Notes under the pieces: model-generated | Told to the model about the DNA's origin: nothing | Database searches by the model: none | The model's input: the letters and a program-made list of their open reading frames with translations, nothing else | In this document: positions 18,682-28,434 of the stretch, piece after piece | Position numbering within the stretch: position 1 is the first letter of the stretch | Layout: the number at the start of each line of letters is the position of its first letter | Made by a program: the position numbers and the translations under genes | From: Methylophilaceae bacterium | Lineage (GTDB): Bacteria; Pseudomonadota; Gammaproteobacteria; Burkholderiales; Methylophilaceae | NCBI GenBank assembly: GCA_027488395.1 | Contig: JAIYBT010000005.1 | Span: 1-64,000, forward strand | DNA length: 64,000 nucleotides | Reading direction: 5' to 3'

Positions 18682-18761
18682 TCATTTGTATGGGCCATGA
18701 TCAGCGCGCACGTTCTGCCTGATCAAGCACGCTTTACTTTATTTTTTAAATGTATCGATAT

Positions 18762-20465
18762 TTATTGAGCAATCACCCGTCCACCGTGTGGATTGTTTTT
18801 TTGAAACAATCGATACGATTCTTTGCTCTGCCGCGATTGTTCACCTTGCCAAATCATGACCCAAGCGTCTCCAGGTAACGCATGACGTTTTCCTGGCTCA
18901 TCTGCAATCAGCATAATGTCACAGGCTTCACCATCGGTTGCATTGCGCACGCGAACGTTTGCGTGGTAATGCAGTAAATCAATCTGCGCGGTGCCAAGTT
19001 GTTTGCTAGTAATACACAAGTAATGCGATGGTAAGTGTCGCTTTAGGTCTTCAAATAAGGGTTGATACGTCCGTGCGGCTTCAATCATTGGCAACCACAA
19101 ACTCATAAAAATCGCCCAGCTACAGGTCATGCCTATCGCCCAATGAGTGGCGCTAGAACGATTAGAGTGTTTACTGCGAAACACAATCGACAACCACATC
19201 ATGGTCGCAGCAACCGCAATTGCAACATTCAATAGGCTTAATTCAATGGATTTTAATCCAGATAAAAAGCGCAATCGTTCATACAAGCGCACGGGATAGC
19301 CGTTCAGCATGGCCCACCAACCGAGCCAAGCAATTGCAATCAATAAGCAAAATAATATCAATCCAAACCAATTAATCGCACCCGCGGCCCCTCGTTTTAG
19401 GGTTTCGATGCTACCCGCGGCCAGCGCGGTTAGTGGGAGCAATAAGGGTAAGGCGTTGGTTTCACTGCGGTCAGCAAACAGTCCTATCCATATAAAGCTA
19501 CAGACAAAAAATACAATACACAATTGAAAGCGTTCGCTCGTGAGTAAACTGCTCCGGTAACGCCAAATGCCCCAAATGGCAAAAGGTAACGCGGGCCATG
19601 CAAACCAAGCGAGCGTGCGTAGAAAGTAAACATGCCGAGTGGGGCTGTTCATTATCCATTGGTTGTCCCACCAAGCATGCCATAGGGTTGGTGTTACGCG
19701 ATAACAAGCGTAGCACCAGGCCAAGATCAGCGGCAATGCTAATAGCAGGCCGCCAGTGATGGCGCGACGAATATTGGGGCTACGCCAGCTTGGAAACATA
19801 GCGATGAGTACTGCCGCGGTGGAAACGATGCTTAGTGCAGGCAAGACACCACCGGTTAGAAAGCTGATCATCAACCCCAATGCCAACAGCAGCATGGCGC
19901 GTTGCGGTTTGCGTTGCACGAGGGCGTAGGCGTAAAAGGTGATGGATAAGCCACATAAACTTGCGATCGCTGGCAAAATAGTATGTGCGCTGACCACTAA
20001 GCCAATGCAGCCAATAAAGATAAAATTCGTCTGTCGCCCGATCCCAATGTTCCACAACTCTCGTCCCGTCATGCCTATCATGGTCAGTGTCACTAGCATC
20101 CATAGGCCAACGGTTAACCTAGTTGCATCATGTGCCGGTAACCAACCAGCGAAGACATGTACAAACGCAGTTGCAACCCAATAAAACAGTGGCGGAGTAT
20201 CAAGACTTGGGTGGCCAGCTGAAGTGGGGGCAAGCCAAGCGCCCGTGAGCCAACTTTGGCTAGATAAAAAAGGATGTTCAATCAAGCCTTGAATCACACT
20301 CATGGCGCTTGATTCAAATGGTTTCCATGGGGAATGACCAATCAGCCCTGCAAATAGCCAGATGGCACATAAAAAAAGCAATAAATGCGTTTTAGCGCGC
20401 TCACCGACTTTTGGTCGGGGAGCGGCCATGTTTTCTTGCCAATCATGGTCAATATAAAACTGCAT
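18762..20465 (-). CDS. Glycosyltransferase family 39 (ArnT/PMT-like) membrane protein
   Basis: A 567-residue integral membrane protein with many hydrophobic segments. The first external loop has HSPWKPFESSAMSVIQG and DTPPLFYW, matching the conserved acidic/aromatic region of the PMT_2/ArnT family, which transfers sugars from polyprenyl phosphate to lipid A, proteins or glycans. The substrate cannot be told from sequence. The C-terminal region is a soluble periplasmic part with the run HYLCITSKQLGTAQID. It is a single gene facing fdsD tail to tail, with no arn operon around it. Confidence 0.75.
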   Translation of the reverse strand: MQFYIDHDWQENMAAPRPKVGERAKTHLLLFLCAIWLFAGLIGHSPWKPFESSAMSVIQGLIEHPFLSSQSWLTGAWLAPTSAGHPSLDTPPLFYWVATAFVHVFAGWLPAHDATRLTVGLWMLVTLTMIGMTGRELWNIGIGRQTNFIFIGCIGLVVSAHTILPAIASLCGLSITFYAYALVQRKPQRAMLLLALGLMISFLTGGVLPALSIVSTAAVLIAMFPSWRSPNIRRAITGGLLLALPLILAWCYACYRVTPTLWHAWWDNQWIMNSPTRHVYFLRTLAWFAWPALPFAIWGIWRYRSSLLTSERFQLCIVFFVCSFIWIGLFADRSETNALPLLLPLTALAAGSIETLKRGAAGAINWFGLILFCLLIAIAWLGWWAMLNGYPVRLYERLRFLSGLKSIELSLLNVAIAVAATMMWLSIVFRSKHSNRSSATHWAIGMTCSWAIFMSLWLPMIEAARTYQPLFEDLKRHLPSHYLCITSKQLGTAQIDLLHYHANVRVRNATDGEACDIMLIADEPGKRHALPGDAWVMIWQGEQSRQSKESYRLFQKNNPHGGRVIAQ

Positions 20466-20610
20466 AGGGTCGGTGATCGAAAGTGTGCAAGTTGAGAATT
20501 GAGCGTCTAAGAGGAAATCAAAATCTTATAGTAACTTAAAAATACATTTGCTGAATCGACAGTCATCCAATCTAGAGCGGACAAAGGTTGGTTAAGCAGC
20601 AGTAGCAAAC

Positions 20611-20635
20611 AAAAAAGGCAGCTAAGCTGCCTTTT
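20611..20635 (-). terminator. Terminator after rpmE
   Basis: On the minus strand an AAAAGGCAGC/GCTGCCTTTT hairpin ends in a T run, about 20 bases after the rpmE stop. It closes the trxA-rho-rpmE group. Confidence 0.87.
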
Positions 20636-20655
20636 GGAACTTAAACAACACCCAA

Positions 20656-20856
20656 TTACATGCCGTATTTTTGACGGAATTTCTCAACACGACCAGCGGT
20701 ATCAACAATTTTTTGTTTACCTGTGTAGAAAGGATGGCATTGTGAGCACACTTCAATGTGGAAGTCTTTGCCATGGGTTGAGCGTGTTTTGAACACATTG
20801 CCACAGCTACAAGTGACATTGATTTCAGGGTAATTTGGGTGAATATCAGCTTTCAT
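20656..20856 (-). CDS. rpmE: 50S ribosomal protein L31 (zinc-binding form)
   Basis: A 66-residue protein, full length for bacterial L31. The four zinc-binding cysteines are present (CSCGN and [10 protein letters not shown]), so this is the C+ form and not the zinc-free paralogue. Order trxA-rho-rpmE on the minus strand is common in beta- and gammaproteobacteria; 97 bases separate it from rho. Confidence 0.95.
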   Translation of the reverse strand: MKADIHPNYPEINVTCSCGNVFKTRSTHGKDFHIEVCSQCHPFYTGKQKIVDTAGRVEKFRQKYGM

Positions 20857-20953
20857 GCTTTCTCTCTAATCTTTAAGCAGTTGCAGTAAACCGCAAATTA
20901 TGTACGATTTTTTGTTGTTTATCAATGATTTTATTAAAAGGATATAAAAATCA

Positions 20954-22213
20954 TCAGCCGCGACGCATGCTGTCAAAAAAGTCGTTGTTGTTCTTAGTCG
21001 CTTTGATTTTATCCAACAAGAACTCCATTGCCTCGAGATCATCCATTGGATACAGCAGTTTACGTAACACCCAAATTTTCTGCAGGACGTCTTTTTCGAT
21101 GAGCAACTCTTCACGACGTGTGCCCGATTTATTCACATTAATCGCAGGGTAAGTCCGTTTCTCGGCCATGCGACGGTCAAGGTGGATTTCCATGTTGCCT
21201 GTGCCCTTAAACTCTTCGTAGATCACATCATCCATGCGCGAGCCCGTATCCACCAACGCAGTAGCGATAATCGTCAGCGAGCCGCCTTCTTCAACGTTAC
21301 GTGCAGCGCCGAAGAAGCGTTTAGGTTTTTGTAACGCATTGGCATCTACACCGCCAGTCAATACTTTGCCTGACGATGGAATTACCGTGTTGTAAGCGCG
21401 GGCAAGACGTGTAATCGAATCAAGTAAAATTACCACATCTTTTTTGTGCTCAACCAGGCGTTTGGCTTTTTCCAACACCATCTCAGCCACTTGTACATGA
21501 CGCGTAGCAGGTTCATCGAAGGTGGAAGCAACCACTTCACCCCGTACGGAACGGGTCATTTCAGTCACTTCTTCTGGCCGTTCGTCAATCAACAATACAA
21601 TCATGATGCAGTCTGGATGATTGGCTGTAATTGCGTGCGCCACATTTTGCAACATGACGGTTTTACCACTTTTAGGACTGGCGACTAATAATGCGCGTTG
21701 GCCCTTACCAATCGGCGCAATCATGTCAATGACGCGGCTGGTGGTGTTTTCCTCGCCTTTGATATCGCGCTCTAGCTTTAGAGGCACCGTTGGAAAAAGC
21801 GGTGTTAAGTTTTCAAATAAAATTTTATGTTTTGTGTTTTCTGGGGCTTCGGCGTTGACGCTATCAACCTTAACCAGCGCAAAATAGCGCTCGCCATCTT
21901 TGGGGGTGCGAATTTCACCCTGTATGGTGTCACCTGTGTGTAAGTTAAAGCGACGAATCTGCGAGGGTGATACATAAATGTCATCTGGACCAGCTAAATA
22001 AGAAGTGTCTGGTGAGCGTAAAAAACCAAAGCCGTCAGGTAACACCTCGAGTGTGCCATCACCAAAAATGCTATCGCCTTTTTTTGCCTTATTTTTGAGA
22101 ATGGCAAAAATCAAATCCTGTTTACGCATGCGGCTCGCGTTTTCGATTTCGTTGCTGATAGCCATTTCTACCAGTTCGGTCACAGGAAGATGTTTGAGGT
22201 CGGATAAATGCAT
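20954..22213 (-). CDS. rho: Transcription termination factor Rho
   Basis: A 419-residue hexameric RNA helicase that ends transcription. The N-terminal helical domain ([18 protein letters not shown]), the RNA-binding cold-shock-like domain ([10 protein letters not shown]), Walker [14 protein letters not shown] and Walker [17 protein letters not shown] are all visible. The length equals that of typical Rho without insertions. A strong hairpin sits between trxA and this gene, which could take part in Rho autoregulation. Confidence 0.97.
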   Translation of the reverse strand: MHLSDLKHLPVTELVEMAISNEIENASRMRKQDLIFAILKNKAKKGDSIFGDGTLEVLPDGFGFLRSPDTSYLAGPDDIYVSPSQIRRFNLHTGDTIQGEIRTPKDGERYFALVKVDSVNAEAPENTKHKILFENLTPLFPTVPLKLERDIKGEENTTSRVIDMIAPIGKGQRALLVASPKSGKTVMLQNVAHAITANHPDCIMIVLLIDERPEEVTEMTRSVRGEVVASTFDEPATRHVQVAEMVLEKAKRLVEHKKDVVILLDSITRLARAYNTVIPSSGKVLTGGVDANALQKPKRFFGAARNVEEGGSLTIIATALVDTGSRMDDVIYEEFKGTGNMEIHLDRRMAEKRTYPAINVNKSGTRREELLIEKDVLQKIWVLRKLLYPMDDLEAMEFLLDKIKATKNNNDFFDSMRRG

Positions 22214-22258
22214 GAATGACTCGCTAGATGGACGCAGATCGGGGCGTTGAGGAGAATA

Positions 22259-22283
22259 CCCAGTTTCGAGATGTGAAACTGGG
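22259..22283 (-). promoter_or_regulatory. Hairpin in the rho leader, just after trxA
   Basis: A perfect 9-bp inverted repeat, CCCAGTTTC and GAAACTGGG, with a 7-base loop, lies between the trxA stop and the rho start. No T run follows on the minus strand, so it is not a classical terminator. It may stabilise the trxA 3' end or serve as a pause or attenuation element for rho. Confidence 0.5.
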
Positions 22284-22293
22284 TTGAGCAGAA

Positions 22294-22620
22294 TTAAATA
22301 TTGCTATCAATAAAAGCGCTTAGCTGAGATTTAGAAAGCGCTCCAACTTTAGTGGCTTCAACATTGCCATTTTTGAATAACATAAGTGTTGGAATGCCAC
22401 GAATACCGTATTTTGGGGGTGTATTTTGGTTGTCATCAATATTGAGTTTGGCGACTTTAAGGCGACCCGCATATTCTTTACTAATATCATCCAGAATAGG
22501 TGCAATCATTTTACAAGGACCACACCACTCAGCCCAGTAATCCACCAATACCGGGATTGTAGATTGCAATACTTCCTGTTCAAAGCTTGCATCGCTCAAA
22601 TGGGTAATGTTGTCGCTCAT
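22294..22620 (-). CDS. trxA: Thioredoxin TrxA
   Basis: A 108-residue cytoplasmic disulfide reductase with the active site WCGPCK and the conserved cis-proline segment RGIPTLMLF. Full length for thioredoxin 1. First gene of the trxA-rho-rpmE group; divergent from the TlpA-like gene. Confidence 0.96.
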   Translation of the reverse strand: MSDNITHLSDASFEQEVLQSTIPVLVDYWAEWCGPCKMIAPILDDISKEYAGRLKVAKLNIDDNQNTPPKYGIRGIPTLMLFKNGNVEATKVGALSKSQLSAFIDSNI

Positions 22621-22830
22621 TGTTGCCTCGTAAGATAAAAAATGGTGAAATGTTTAAAGATGTATGGACTTGGCGATCACTCTAAGGTGCAGAATTTAGC
22701 CACTAAATAATGAGATAAGAGAAATATAAAAAAACTAAAGACGAGTATAGCAATAGATTTCACTCATAATCAAGTTTTTTAACTGCATTCAATTCCACAA
22801 GTCCCTGTGTTGAAACCAATAAAAGTCACG

Positions 22831-23331
22831 ATGAAACAAATCTTTATGCGCAATCTATTTAACGCCCTTTGGTGGCTTGTCCTTAGCGTGATTGTCTTGG
22901 GGGGTGGTAACGCGTTCGCTGCGAATGATGGTTTTGTTTACCATGATCAAACTGGAAAAATCCATCAACTTTCCAATTACAAAGGCGCTTGGGTCGTAGT
23001 AAACTTTTGGGCACCTTGGTGTCCACCCTGCTTAGAGGAAATGCCGGAGCTTGTGGCCTTTTACGACGCCCATCGTGCCCAAAATATCATGGTTTTGGGC
23101 GTGGCTGTGCAATATGAGAGCAACGAGGCGGTGAATCGATATGCCGAAGACATGTTGATTTCTTACCCTATTATTTTAGGTGAGTCACAGCCGCATCGCA
23201 TTCAACGGCCAGACGTTTTGCCTACCACTTATATCTACCAACCAAACGGACAGTTATATAAAATCAAACGCGGTGCATTGACCAAGCAATGGTTGGAACA
23301 AGTGCTGCGCGATGCGCAAGCCAAACCTTGA
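22831..23331 (+). CDS. TlpA/ResA-family periplasmic thioredoxin
   Basis: About 166 residues. A hydrophobic N-terminus (NALWWLVLSVIVLGGGNAFA) acts as signal peptide or anchor, and the active site is NFWAPWCPPCLEEMPEL, the CPPC form typical of TlpA/ResA proteins. Such proteins reduce disulfides in the periplasm, often for cytochrome c or copper-site maturation, which would suit an organism rich in c-type cytochromes; the specific partner is not shown. Start choice between GTG 22807 and ATG 22831 is uncertain because no clear ribosome site is seen. The gene ends 6 bases before the convergent DUF3579 gene. Confidence 0.83.
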   Translation: MKQIFMRNLFNALWWLVLSVIVLGGGNAFAANDGFVYHDQTGKIHQLSNYKGAWVVVNFWAPWCPPCLEEMPELVAFYDAHRAQNIMVLGVAVQYESNEAVNRYAEDMLISYPIILGESQPHRIQRPDVLPTTYIYQPNGQLYKIKRGALTKQWLEQVLRDAQAKP

Positions 23332-23337
23332 TTGCCC

Positions 23338-23628
23338 TTAGTCGATTGCGACAGCTTCACCCGCTGCATTAATAACGCTTAATTGATTTTCTTTGGCAAA
23401 CAACATCAATTGCTCAAAGCCCTCAGGATTCACCTCTTTAAGCTTCATATCCACCGATAAACAACGCACATTGTTGACTAACTTAGGCTTAAGGTAAGGC
23501 GAGTAACGCAATTTTTTATCCACGCCAAACGAGGCGTAGGTGCTACACATGCGGTCTACCCAATCGCTAGGACGAAATTGCTTGCCTGCTAGAGTGATGC
23601 CTTGAATAATAATTTCTTGGGTTTCCAT
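23338..23628 (-). CDS. DUF3579 family protein
   Basis: A 96-residue soluble protein matching the DUF3579 family, recognised by IIIQGITLAGKQFRPSDWVDRMC at the start and the conserved VRCLSVDMKLKEVNP. The family is found mainly in betaproteobacteria and has no known function. AGGAAA precedes the ATG. It is followed closely upstream by dolP on the same strand (30 bases), so co-transcription is possible. Confidence 0.8.
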   Translation of the reverse strand: METQEIIIQGITLAGKQFRPSDWVDRMCSTYASFGVDKKLRYSPYLKPKLVNNVRCLSVDMKLKEVNPEGFEQLMLFAKENQLSVINAAGEAVAID

Positions 23629-23658
23629 ATCGTTTCCTGCGTGTTTACTTAAATGAAT

Positions 23659-24228
23659 TTACTTGATGTATTCGAATACTTTAACAACTTTGGCCACGCC
23701 TTCAGTGGTGCGTGCTATCTCGACTGCTTCAGTGGCTTCTTGTTCCGTGACGATGCCCATTAAATACACGGTTCCCGCCTCTGTCACCACTTTAAAAGCA
23801 TTAGATGAAAATTTTCCTTCGCTAATAAAGCGGGTTTTCACCTTGGAGGTCACAAAAGCGTCTTGGCCACGATCACTAAGACTAGAGGCTGGGCCAACGG
23901 TCAATGCGTTGTGAATTTCCCGCACATTGGAAATTTCTCGGGTTAAGGTTTCGGCTTGTTGTCGTTGACTTTCACTGGGAACTTCGCCAGTGAGTAATAC
24001 CACGCGGTTAAAGCTGGTCGTATTCACATGGGCCGCTTTTTCCATGTAATCGTACATCCGCTTGCCTACTTTAAGCTCAATGTTTTGATCTTCAATGTAA
24101 ATGCCAGACGTGCGTCTATCCGTAATCATCAAGCCACCTGCCGCAGCGCCGCCCACGACCGCAGTAAAGCAACCACTCAGTTGTGTGCAGATTAAAATAC
24201 AGGCAAGGGTGGATAGGGATTTATGCAT
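23659..24228 (-). CDS. dolP: Outer-membrane BON-domain lipoprotein DolP (YraP)
   Basis: A 189-residue lipoprotein: signal peptide with lipobox LSGC, then AVVGGAAAGGLMITDRRTSG, and two BON domains (about residues 45-115 and 120-189, the second with VVTEAGTVYLMGIVTEQEA). DolP supports outer-membrane integrity and the BAM machinery in E. coli. The neighbourhood rsmI-yraN-dolP is conserved. The SIS-domain gene diaA, often found between yraN and dolP, is absent here; the gap is only 77 bases. Confidence 0.9.
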   Translation of the reverse strand: MHKSLSTLACILICTQLSGCFTAVVGGAAAGGLMITDRRTSGIYIEDQNIELKVGKRMYDYMEKAAHVNTTSFNRVVLLTGEVPSESQRQQAETLTREISNVREIHNALTVGPASSLSDRGQDAFVTSKVKTRFISEGKFSSNAFKVVTEAGTVYLMGIVTEQEATEAVEIARTTEGVAKVVKVFEYIK

Positions 24229-24305
24229 GTGACATCCTTCTAGGCGCGTAATAAATCACGCAAAATTGAAATAACCAAACAACAGATGACAAAATTCTAC
24301 GCTCT

Positions 24306-24662
24306 TTATGTGTCGATTGCATTACGAATCCACACGGGGACAGATTGATCTTGCGAAGCGTAGAGCACAGCATCAAAGCGACAAGGGCTGGCAACCGCTT
24401 GTTGTTGGCAATAAAATTGCGCCGCACGCACCAATTTTTGTTGCTTGAAATAATGAATGCTATCACCTGCGCTACTAAACAATGGATTGCTTCTTAGTCT
24501 GACTTCAATAAATACCAAGGTGATGCCTTCGCGCATTATTAAATCAATTTCACCATAGCGACAGCTAAAGTTTTGATGCACCAATGTCAGTCCTTGTTGT
24601 TGCAAGAACCGCAAGGCTGCTGCTTCAGCCGCCAGGCCTTTATTGTTGCGATTAAGCTTCAA
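24306..24662 (-). CDS. yraN: YraN/UPF0102 family endonuclease-like protein
   Basis: A 118-residue UPF0102 protein with the restriction-endonuclease-like core: AAEAAALRFLQQQGL, RYGEIDLIMREG and VFIEVRLRS. The usual catalytic EVK is EVR here, a conservative change. Function is unproven; the family is thought to act on DNA. Divergent from rsmI, with about 90 bases between them. Confidence 0.87.
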   Translation of the reverse strand: MKLNRNNKGLAAEAAALRFLQQQGLTLVHQNFSCRYGEIDLIMREGITLVFIEVRLRSNPLFSSAGDSIHYFKQQKLVRAAQFYCQQQAVASPCRFDAVLYASQDQSVPVWIRNAIDT

Positions 24663-24753
24663 CTTGCCTGCTCCTTTGTCGGTCAGTCCAGCGATGCATG
24701 TTACCTGGTGAATAACGCTTAGCGATTTTGTAGGCTTGACTTAAAATATAGAG

Positions 24754-25635
24754 ATGAACGCAAATGGCACATTATATGTGGTGGCTACGCCCATCGGCAA
24801 CTTAGGTGATATCAGCCTGCGGGCATTGGATGTTTTGAAAACGGTGGATGTGATCGCCGCCGAAGATACGCGGCACAGTGTCAGCTTGTTGCGACATTAC
24901 GGTATTTCTAAGCCATTGATGGCGGTACACGAACATAACGAGCAACAGTCTGCGCAACAGTTGGTGCAACGCTTGAAGGCAGGTGCCTCAGTGGCCTTAA
25001 TTACAGATGCAGGCACCCCCGCTGTCAGCGATCCGGGAGCGATGGTCGTGCAAGGCGTGCGCGAAGCAGGATTTAGCGTGGTGCCGATTCCAGGGGCAAG
25101 TGCCGTGATTGCTGCCTTATCGGCCGCTGGCATTGCCCAGGCAGGCTTTTATTTTGAAGGCTTTTTGCCAGCCAGTGCCACGCACAGACGCAAGCGTCTC
25201 GAACAATTAAAACCATATCCCACCACGCTCGTATTTTACGAAGCGCCACATCGCATCGTCGCTTCCATGGTCGATTTGCAAACGGTGCTCGGCGCTACAC
25301 GCACCATTACGATTGCCCGTGAGCTCACCAAAACCTTTGAGACCATCCATACCTGCACCTTGTCAGCTGCAGTGTTGTGGTTAGAGGCTGACAGCAATCA
25401 GCAGCGTGGCGAATTTGTATTGATATTGCATCCTTTAGTCATTGAAAAAACAGCGGGTTTAAGCGATGAAGTCACACGCGTATTAACATTGTTAATGCAA
25501 GCCTTGCCGCTTAAACAAGCCGTTGCACTAGCCACTGACATTACCGGCCACAAAAAAAATGAACTGTATGACGCTGCGTTGACCCTCAAAGCCAGCCAAG
25601 CGCATCCGCAACCCCAAGCATCCACGGATTTTTAA
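24754..25635 (+). CDS. rsmI: 16S rRNA 2'-O-ribose C1402 methyltransferase RsmI
   Basis: A 293-residue tetrapyrrole-methylase-fold enzyme that methylates C1402 in the 16S decoding centre. The N-terminal [17 protein letters not shown], the AAEDTRHS segment, [15 protein letters not shown] and YFEGFLPA are diagnostic. pyrC follows after 58 bases on the same strand. Confidence 0.95.
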   Translation: MNANGTLYVVATPIGNLGDISLRALDVLKTVDVIAAEDTRHSVSLLRHYGISKPLMAVHEHNEQQSAQQLVQRLKAGASVALITDAGTPAVSDPGAMVVQGVREAGFSVVPIPGASAVIAALSAAGIAQAGFYFEGFLPASATHRRKRLEQLKPYPTTLVFYEAPHRIVASMVDLQTVLGATRTITIARELTKTFETIHTCTLSAAVLWLEADSNQQRGEFVLILHPLVIEKTAGLSDEVTRVLTLLMQALPLKQAVALATDITGHKKNELYDAALTLKASQAHPQPQASTDF

Positions 25636-25693
25636 CTGCAGGCTTCTCCGCTGTTTTGTAAACGCTTTTAGCAAGTACTCGAATGGAATTCCA

Positions 25694-26725
25694 ATGACGA
25701 CACTGACCCTCATTCGCCCTGATGATTGGCACGTACATCTTCGCGATGGCGCCACCTTACAAGCCGTATTACCCGATACTGCCAAACAATTTGCGCGCGC
25801 CATTGTCATGCCCAATTTGCGCCCGCCCGTCACCACGGCAGAGGCTGCACTGGCTTATTATCAGCGCATACGACAAGCCCTGCCAACGGACGCGCAATTT
25901 GAGCCGTTGATGACGCTGTATCTAACCGATAATACGCCCGCTGCTGAAATTATCCGTGCCCGACAAAGTGGCGTGGTGCACGCGGTTAAACTCTATCCAG
26001 CTGGCGCCACTACCAATAGTGATTCAGGTGTGACGGATATTCATCGCTGTGCAAATGCGCTGGCTGAAATGGAAAAACAAGGCATGCCACTCTTGATTCA
26101 CGGTGAAGTCACCGATGGCGACGTCGACGTTTTTGACCGTGAAAAAGTGTTTATTGAGCGTCATCTACAACCCTTGCTCAAAGATTTTCCAGGGTTAAAA
26201 GTGGTGTTTGAACACATCACGACCTTAGAAGCCGCGCAATTTGTTGCCGAAGCCAGTCAGCAGGTGGCGGCCACCATCACCGCCCACCATTTGTTGATGA
26301 ACCGGAATGCCATGTTCAATGGCGGTATCCGACCGCATCATTACTGTTTGCCTGTATTAAAACGTGAAGCGCACAGACAAGCCCTGGTAAAAGCGGCAAT
26401 CTCTGATTCTGGCAAGTTTTTCTTAGGCACCGACAGTGCCCCGCACCCAAAATCTGCCAAAGAAGCCAGTTGTGGTTGTGCGGGCATGTATACCGCGCAC
26501 GCCGCCATTGAGCTTTATGCGGAAGCGTTTGAGGCAGCGGGCGCGCTCGATAAATTAGAAGGCTTTGCCAGCATTTATGGTGCTGACTTTTATGGCTTGC
26601 CGAGAAATACCAGCCACATCACCTTACGTAAGCAATCGTGGCAGGTGCCAGAACAGATACCATTTGCGAATGATGTGCTGGTGCCGTTACGCGCTGGGCA
26701 AACGATAAGCTGGCAACTACTGTAA
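25694..26725 (+). CDS. pyrC: Dihydroorotase PyrC
   Basis: A 343-residue zinc enzyme forming dihydroorotate in pyrimidine synthesis. The metal-binding [10 protein letters not shown] is near the N-terminus, [12 protein letters not shown] contains the bridging lysine, and [21 protein letters not shown] and GTDSAPH complete the site. It is of the short class found in gamma- and betaproteobacteria. The start is ATG after a weak ribosome site. Confidence 0.95.
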   Translation: MTTLTLIRPDDWHVHLRDGATLQAVLPDTAKQFARAIVMPNLRPPVTTAEAALAYYQRIRQALPTDAQFEPLMTLYLTDNTPAAEIIRARQSGVVHAVKLYPAGATTNSDSGVTDIHRCANALAEMEKQGMPLLIHGEVTDGDVDVFDREKVFIERHLQPLLKDFPGLKVVFEHITTLEAAQFVAEASQQVAATITAHHLLMNRNAMFNGGIRPHHYCLPVLKREAHRQALVKAAISDSGKFFLGTDSAPHPKSAKEASCGCAGMYTAHAAIELYAEAFEAAGALDKLEGFASIYGADFYGLPRNTSHITLRKQSWQVPEQIPFANDVLVPLRAGQTISWQLL

Positions 26726-26818
26726 TCAGGGGATGTATGTAGACGTATGCGTACATTTCCATAGCGAGTGATGTGATGAAGCAGTCACTCAATTTTATGT
26801 ACGATTTAGGAGATTTAG

Positions 26819-27310
26819 ATGGTTACACGTTTATATATTGGATTGTGCGCGTTGTTGTTCACGCTACAAGTGCAGGCTGTGAGCTTAGAAGAAATGCGTG
26901 GACAAAGCCCATACGGGCAAGCGTTCACAGGTTTGGATACCAATGGCGATGAAAAACTGAGCCGAACAGAAGCCGGCGCAGATCGCGATTTAAAAGCGGG
27001 CTTTTCCCAGGCGGACAAAAACAAAAATGGCAGCCTGGACCAAGAAGAGTTTTCTACCTACAAATCTAAGGTAGACACCAAAGAAAACAAACAAACCGCT
27101 ACCGATAGCGCGATTACTACCAAAATTAAATCGCAATACCTAGTCGAAAAAAACTTTAGTAGCTTTAAAGTCAGTGTTGAAACCAAAGACCAAATGGTGA
27201 TTTTAAGTGGCTTTGTCGATACCGCCGAACAAAAAGCCCGAGCTGGTACCATTGCTAAAGCGGTTAAAGGCGTCAAATCAGTGAATAATGCGCTGGTGGT
27301 CAAGCCTTAA
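26819..27310 (+). CDS. Secreted EF-hand plus BON domain protein
   Basis: A 163-residue protein with a signal peptide (about residues 1-20, ending VQA). Two EF-hand loops follow: residues 40-51 (DTNGDEKLSRTE) and 66-77 (DKNKNGSLDQEE), both with acidic residues at the metal positions. A single BON domain occupies about 93-162 (VSVETKDQMVILSGFVDTAEQKARA). The combination suggests calcium or another divalent or lanthanide ion modulating an envelope protein; that is inference. AGGAG lies before the ATG. It is a single-gene unit 2.6 kb from dolP, another BON protein. Confidence 0.8.
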   Translation: MVTRLYIGLCALLFTLQVQAVSLEEMRGQSPYGQAFTGLDTNGDEKLSRTEAGADRDLKAGFSQADKNKNGSLDQEEFSTYKSKVDTKENKQTATDSAITTKIKSQYLVEKNFSSFKVSVETKDQMVILSGFVDTAEQKARAGTIAKAVKGVKSVNNALVVKP

Positions 27311-27443
27311 TCGCTAGGCAAGGTCAATCAGCGCTTACAGGACTAAAAGCGAGCTGATGTGAGTATTTGCTTTGAATCACGTATCCGCCATGGTTTGGCA
27401 CAACTGATCAAAACTGGAAGTTACTTTTAAAACGTGTGTGCTG

Positions 27444-28142
27444 TTAAAGCTGCCAATCAATTGGCGCTTGCCCTTGAGAAACCAAATAAGCGTTGATTTT
27501 AGAAAACTGCTGATTCCCAAAAAACCCGCGATGCGCAGAAAGCGGGGACGGGTGCACGGATTGCAATATAAAATGTTTGGAGGCGTCGATAAAGGCGCCT
27601 TTTTTTTGCGCGTAGCTGCCCCACAACACAAATATCAAGCCTTGGCGCTTGGTATTCAGGGCGCGAATCGCAGCATCGGTAAAGGTTTCCCAGCCACGGT
27701 GTTGGTGTGAGCCTGCTTGGTCTTTTTCGACCGTCAGGGTGGCGTTCAGTAGTAAGACGCCTTGCGCGGCCCAAGGCCTTAAATCGCCGCTGCCACCCAT
27801 CTTGATGCCTAAATCGGCTTCGATTTCTTTAAAAATATTTTGTAGCGAGGGTGGCGGGCGTACGCCATCAGGCACCGAAAAACTCAAGCCATGTGCTTGT
27901 GGCAGGTTGCGGTCTAAGCCGTGATAAGGGTCTTGGCCAATCACCACCACCCGCACTGCCTCAAACGGTGTGTGGTTAAATGCATTAAAAATCAGATGGC
28001 TAGGCGGAAAAATCACTTTGCCCGCCGCTTTTTCTTGTTTTAAAAAATCGCGTAAAGCCTGCATGTAGGGCTGTTGTAATTCATCCCCAATCTGGGCAAG
28101 CCATGAGGGGTGCAATTGGCCGGGTTTTTCTAGTGTCGTCAT
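27444..28142 (-). CDS. ung: Uracil-DNA glycosylase
   Basis: A family 1 enzyme of about 232 residues that removes uracil from DNA. The catalytic water-activating motif is VVVIGQDPYHG, NIFKEIEADLG and VLLLNATLTVE are typical, and the DNA-intercalation loop is HPSPLSAHRGF. I start at ATG 28142; the track's TTG at 28160 adds six residues without a visible ribosome site. Confidence 0.95.
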   Translation of the reverse strand: MTTLEKPGQLHPSWLAQIGDELQQPYMQALRDFLKQEKAAGKVIFPPSHLIFNAFNHTPFEAVRVVVIGQDPYHGLDRNLPQAHGLSFSVPDGVRPPPSLQNIFKEIEADLGIKMGGSGDLRPWAAQGVLLLNATLTVEKDQAGSHQHRGWETFTDAAIRALNTKRQGLIFVLWGSYAQKKGAFIDASKHFILQSVHPSPLSAHRGFFGNQQFSKINAYLVSQGQAPIDWQL

Positions 28143-28160
28143 CAGGGTAAGCGTTAACAA

Positions 28161-28434
28161 TGGTGATTGCGTTGCCTGCAGATCTAAGGCTTGCGCCCAT
28201 GTATTGATTGTAAGCTGGCTTTAGCTCAGCAAGCAGCCTTTGCACCGGCCATGCCCAGCGGTGTGCTGGGATCGTCTCATTGACATGCGTTTATCGCTTA
28301 ACACAACGGTAAAGTCATTTCGCTATGGCTTGCAAGCGGCGCAACACACTCTGATTTTAAATGTGTGGGCGCAGTGTAATGGTTTGTTGAAACCTAAGAC
28401 AACTGTTTTTTTGTGACGTGTTAAAATCCCGCTC
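28161..28434. other. Intergenic region between ung and rnpB
   Basis: About 270 bases with no convincing ORF. It must hold the rnpB promoter; a TTAAAAT about 8 bases before the RNA could be its -10, but no matching -35 is clear. Nothing else recognised. Confidence 0.4.
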
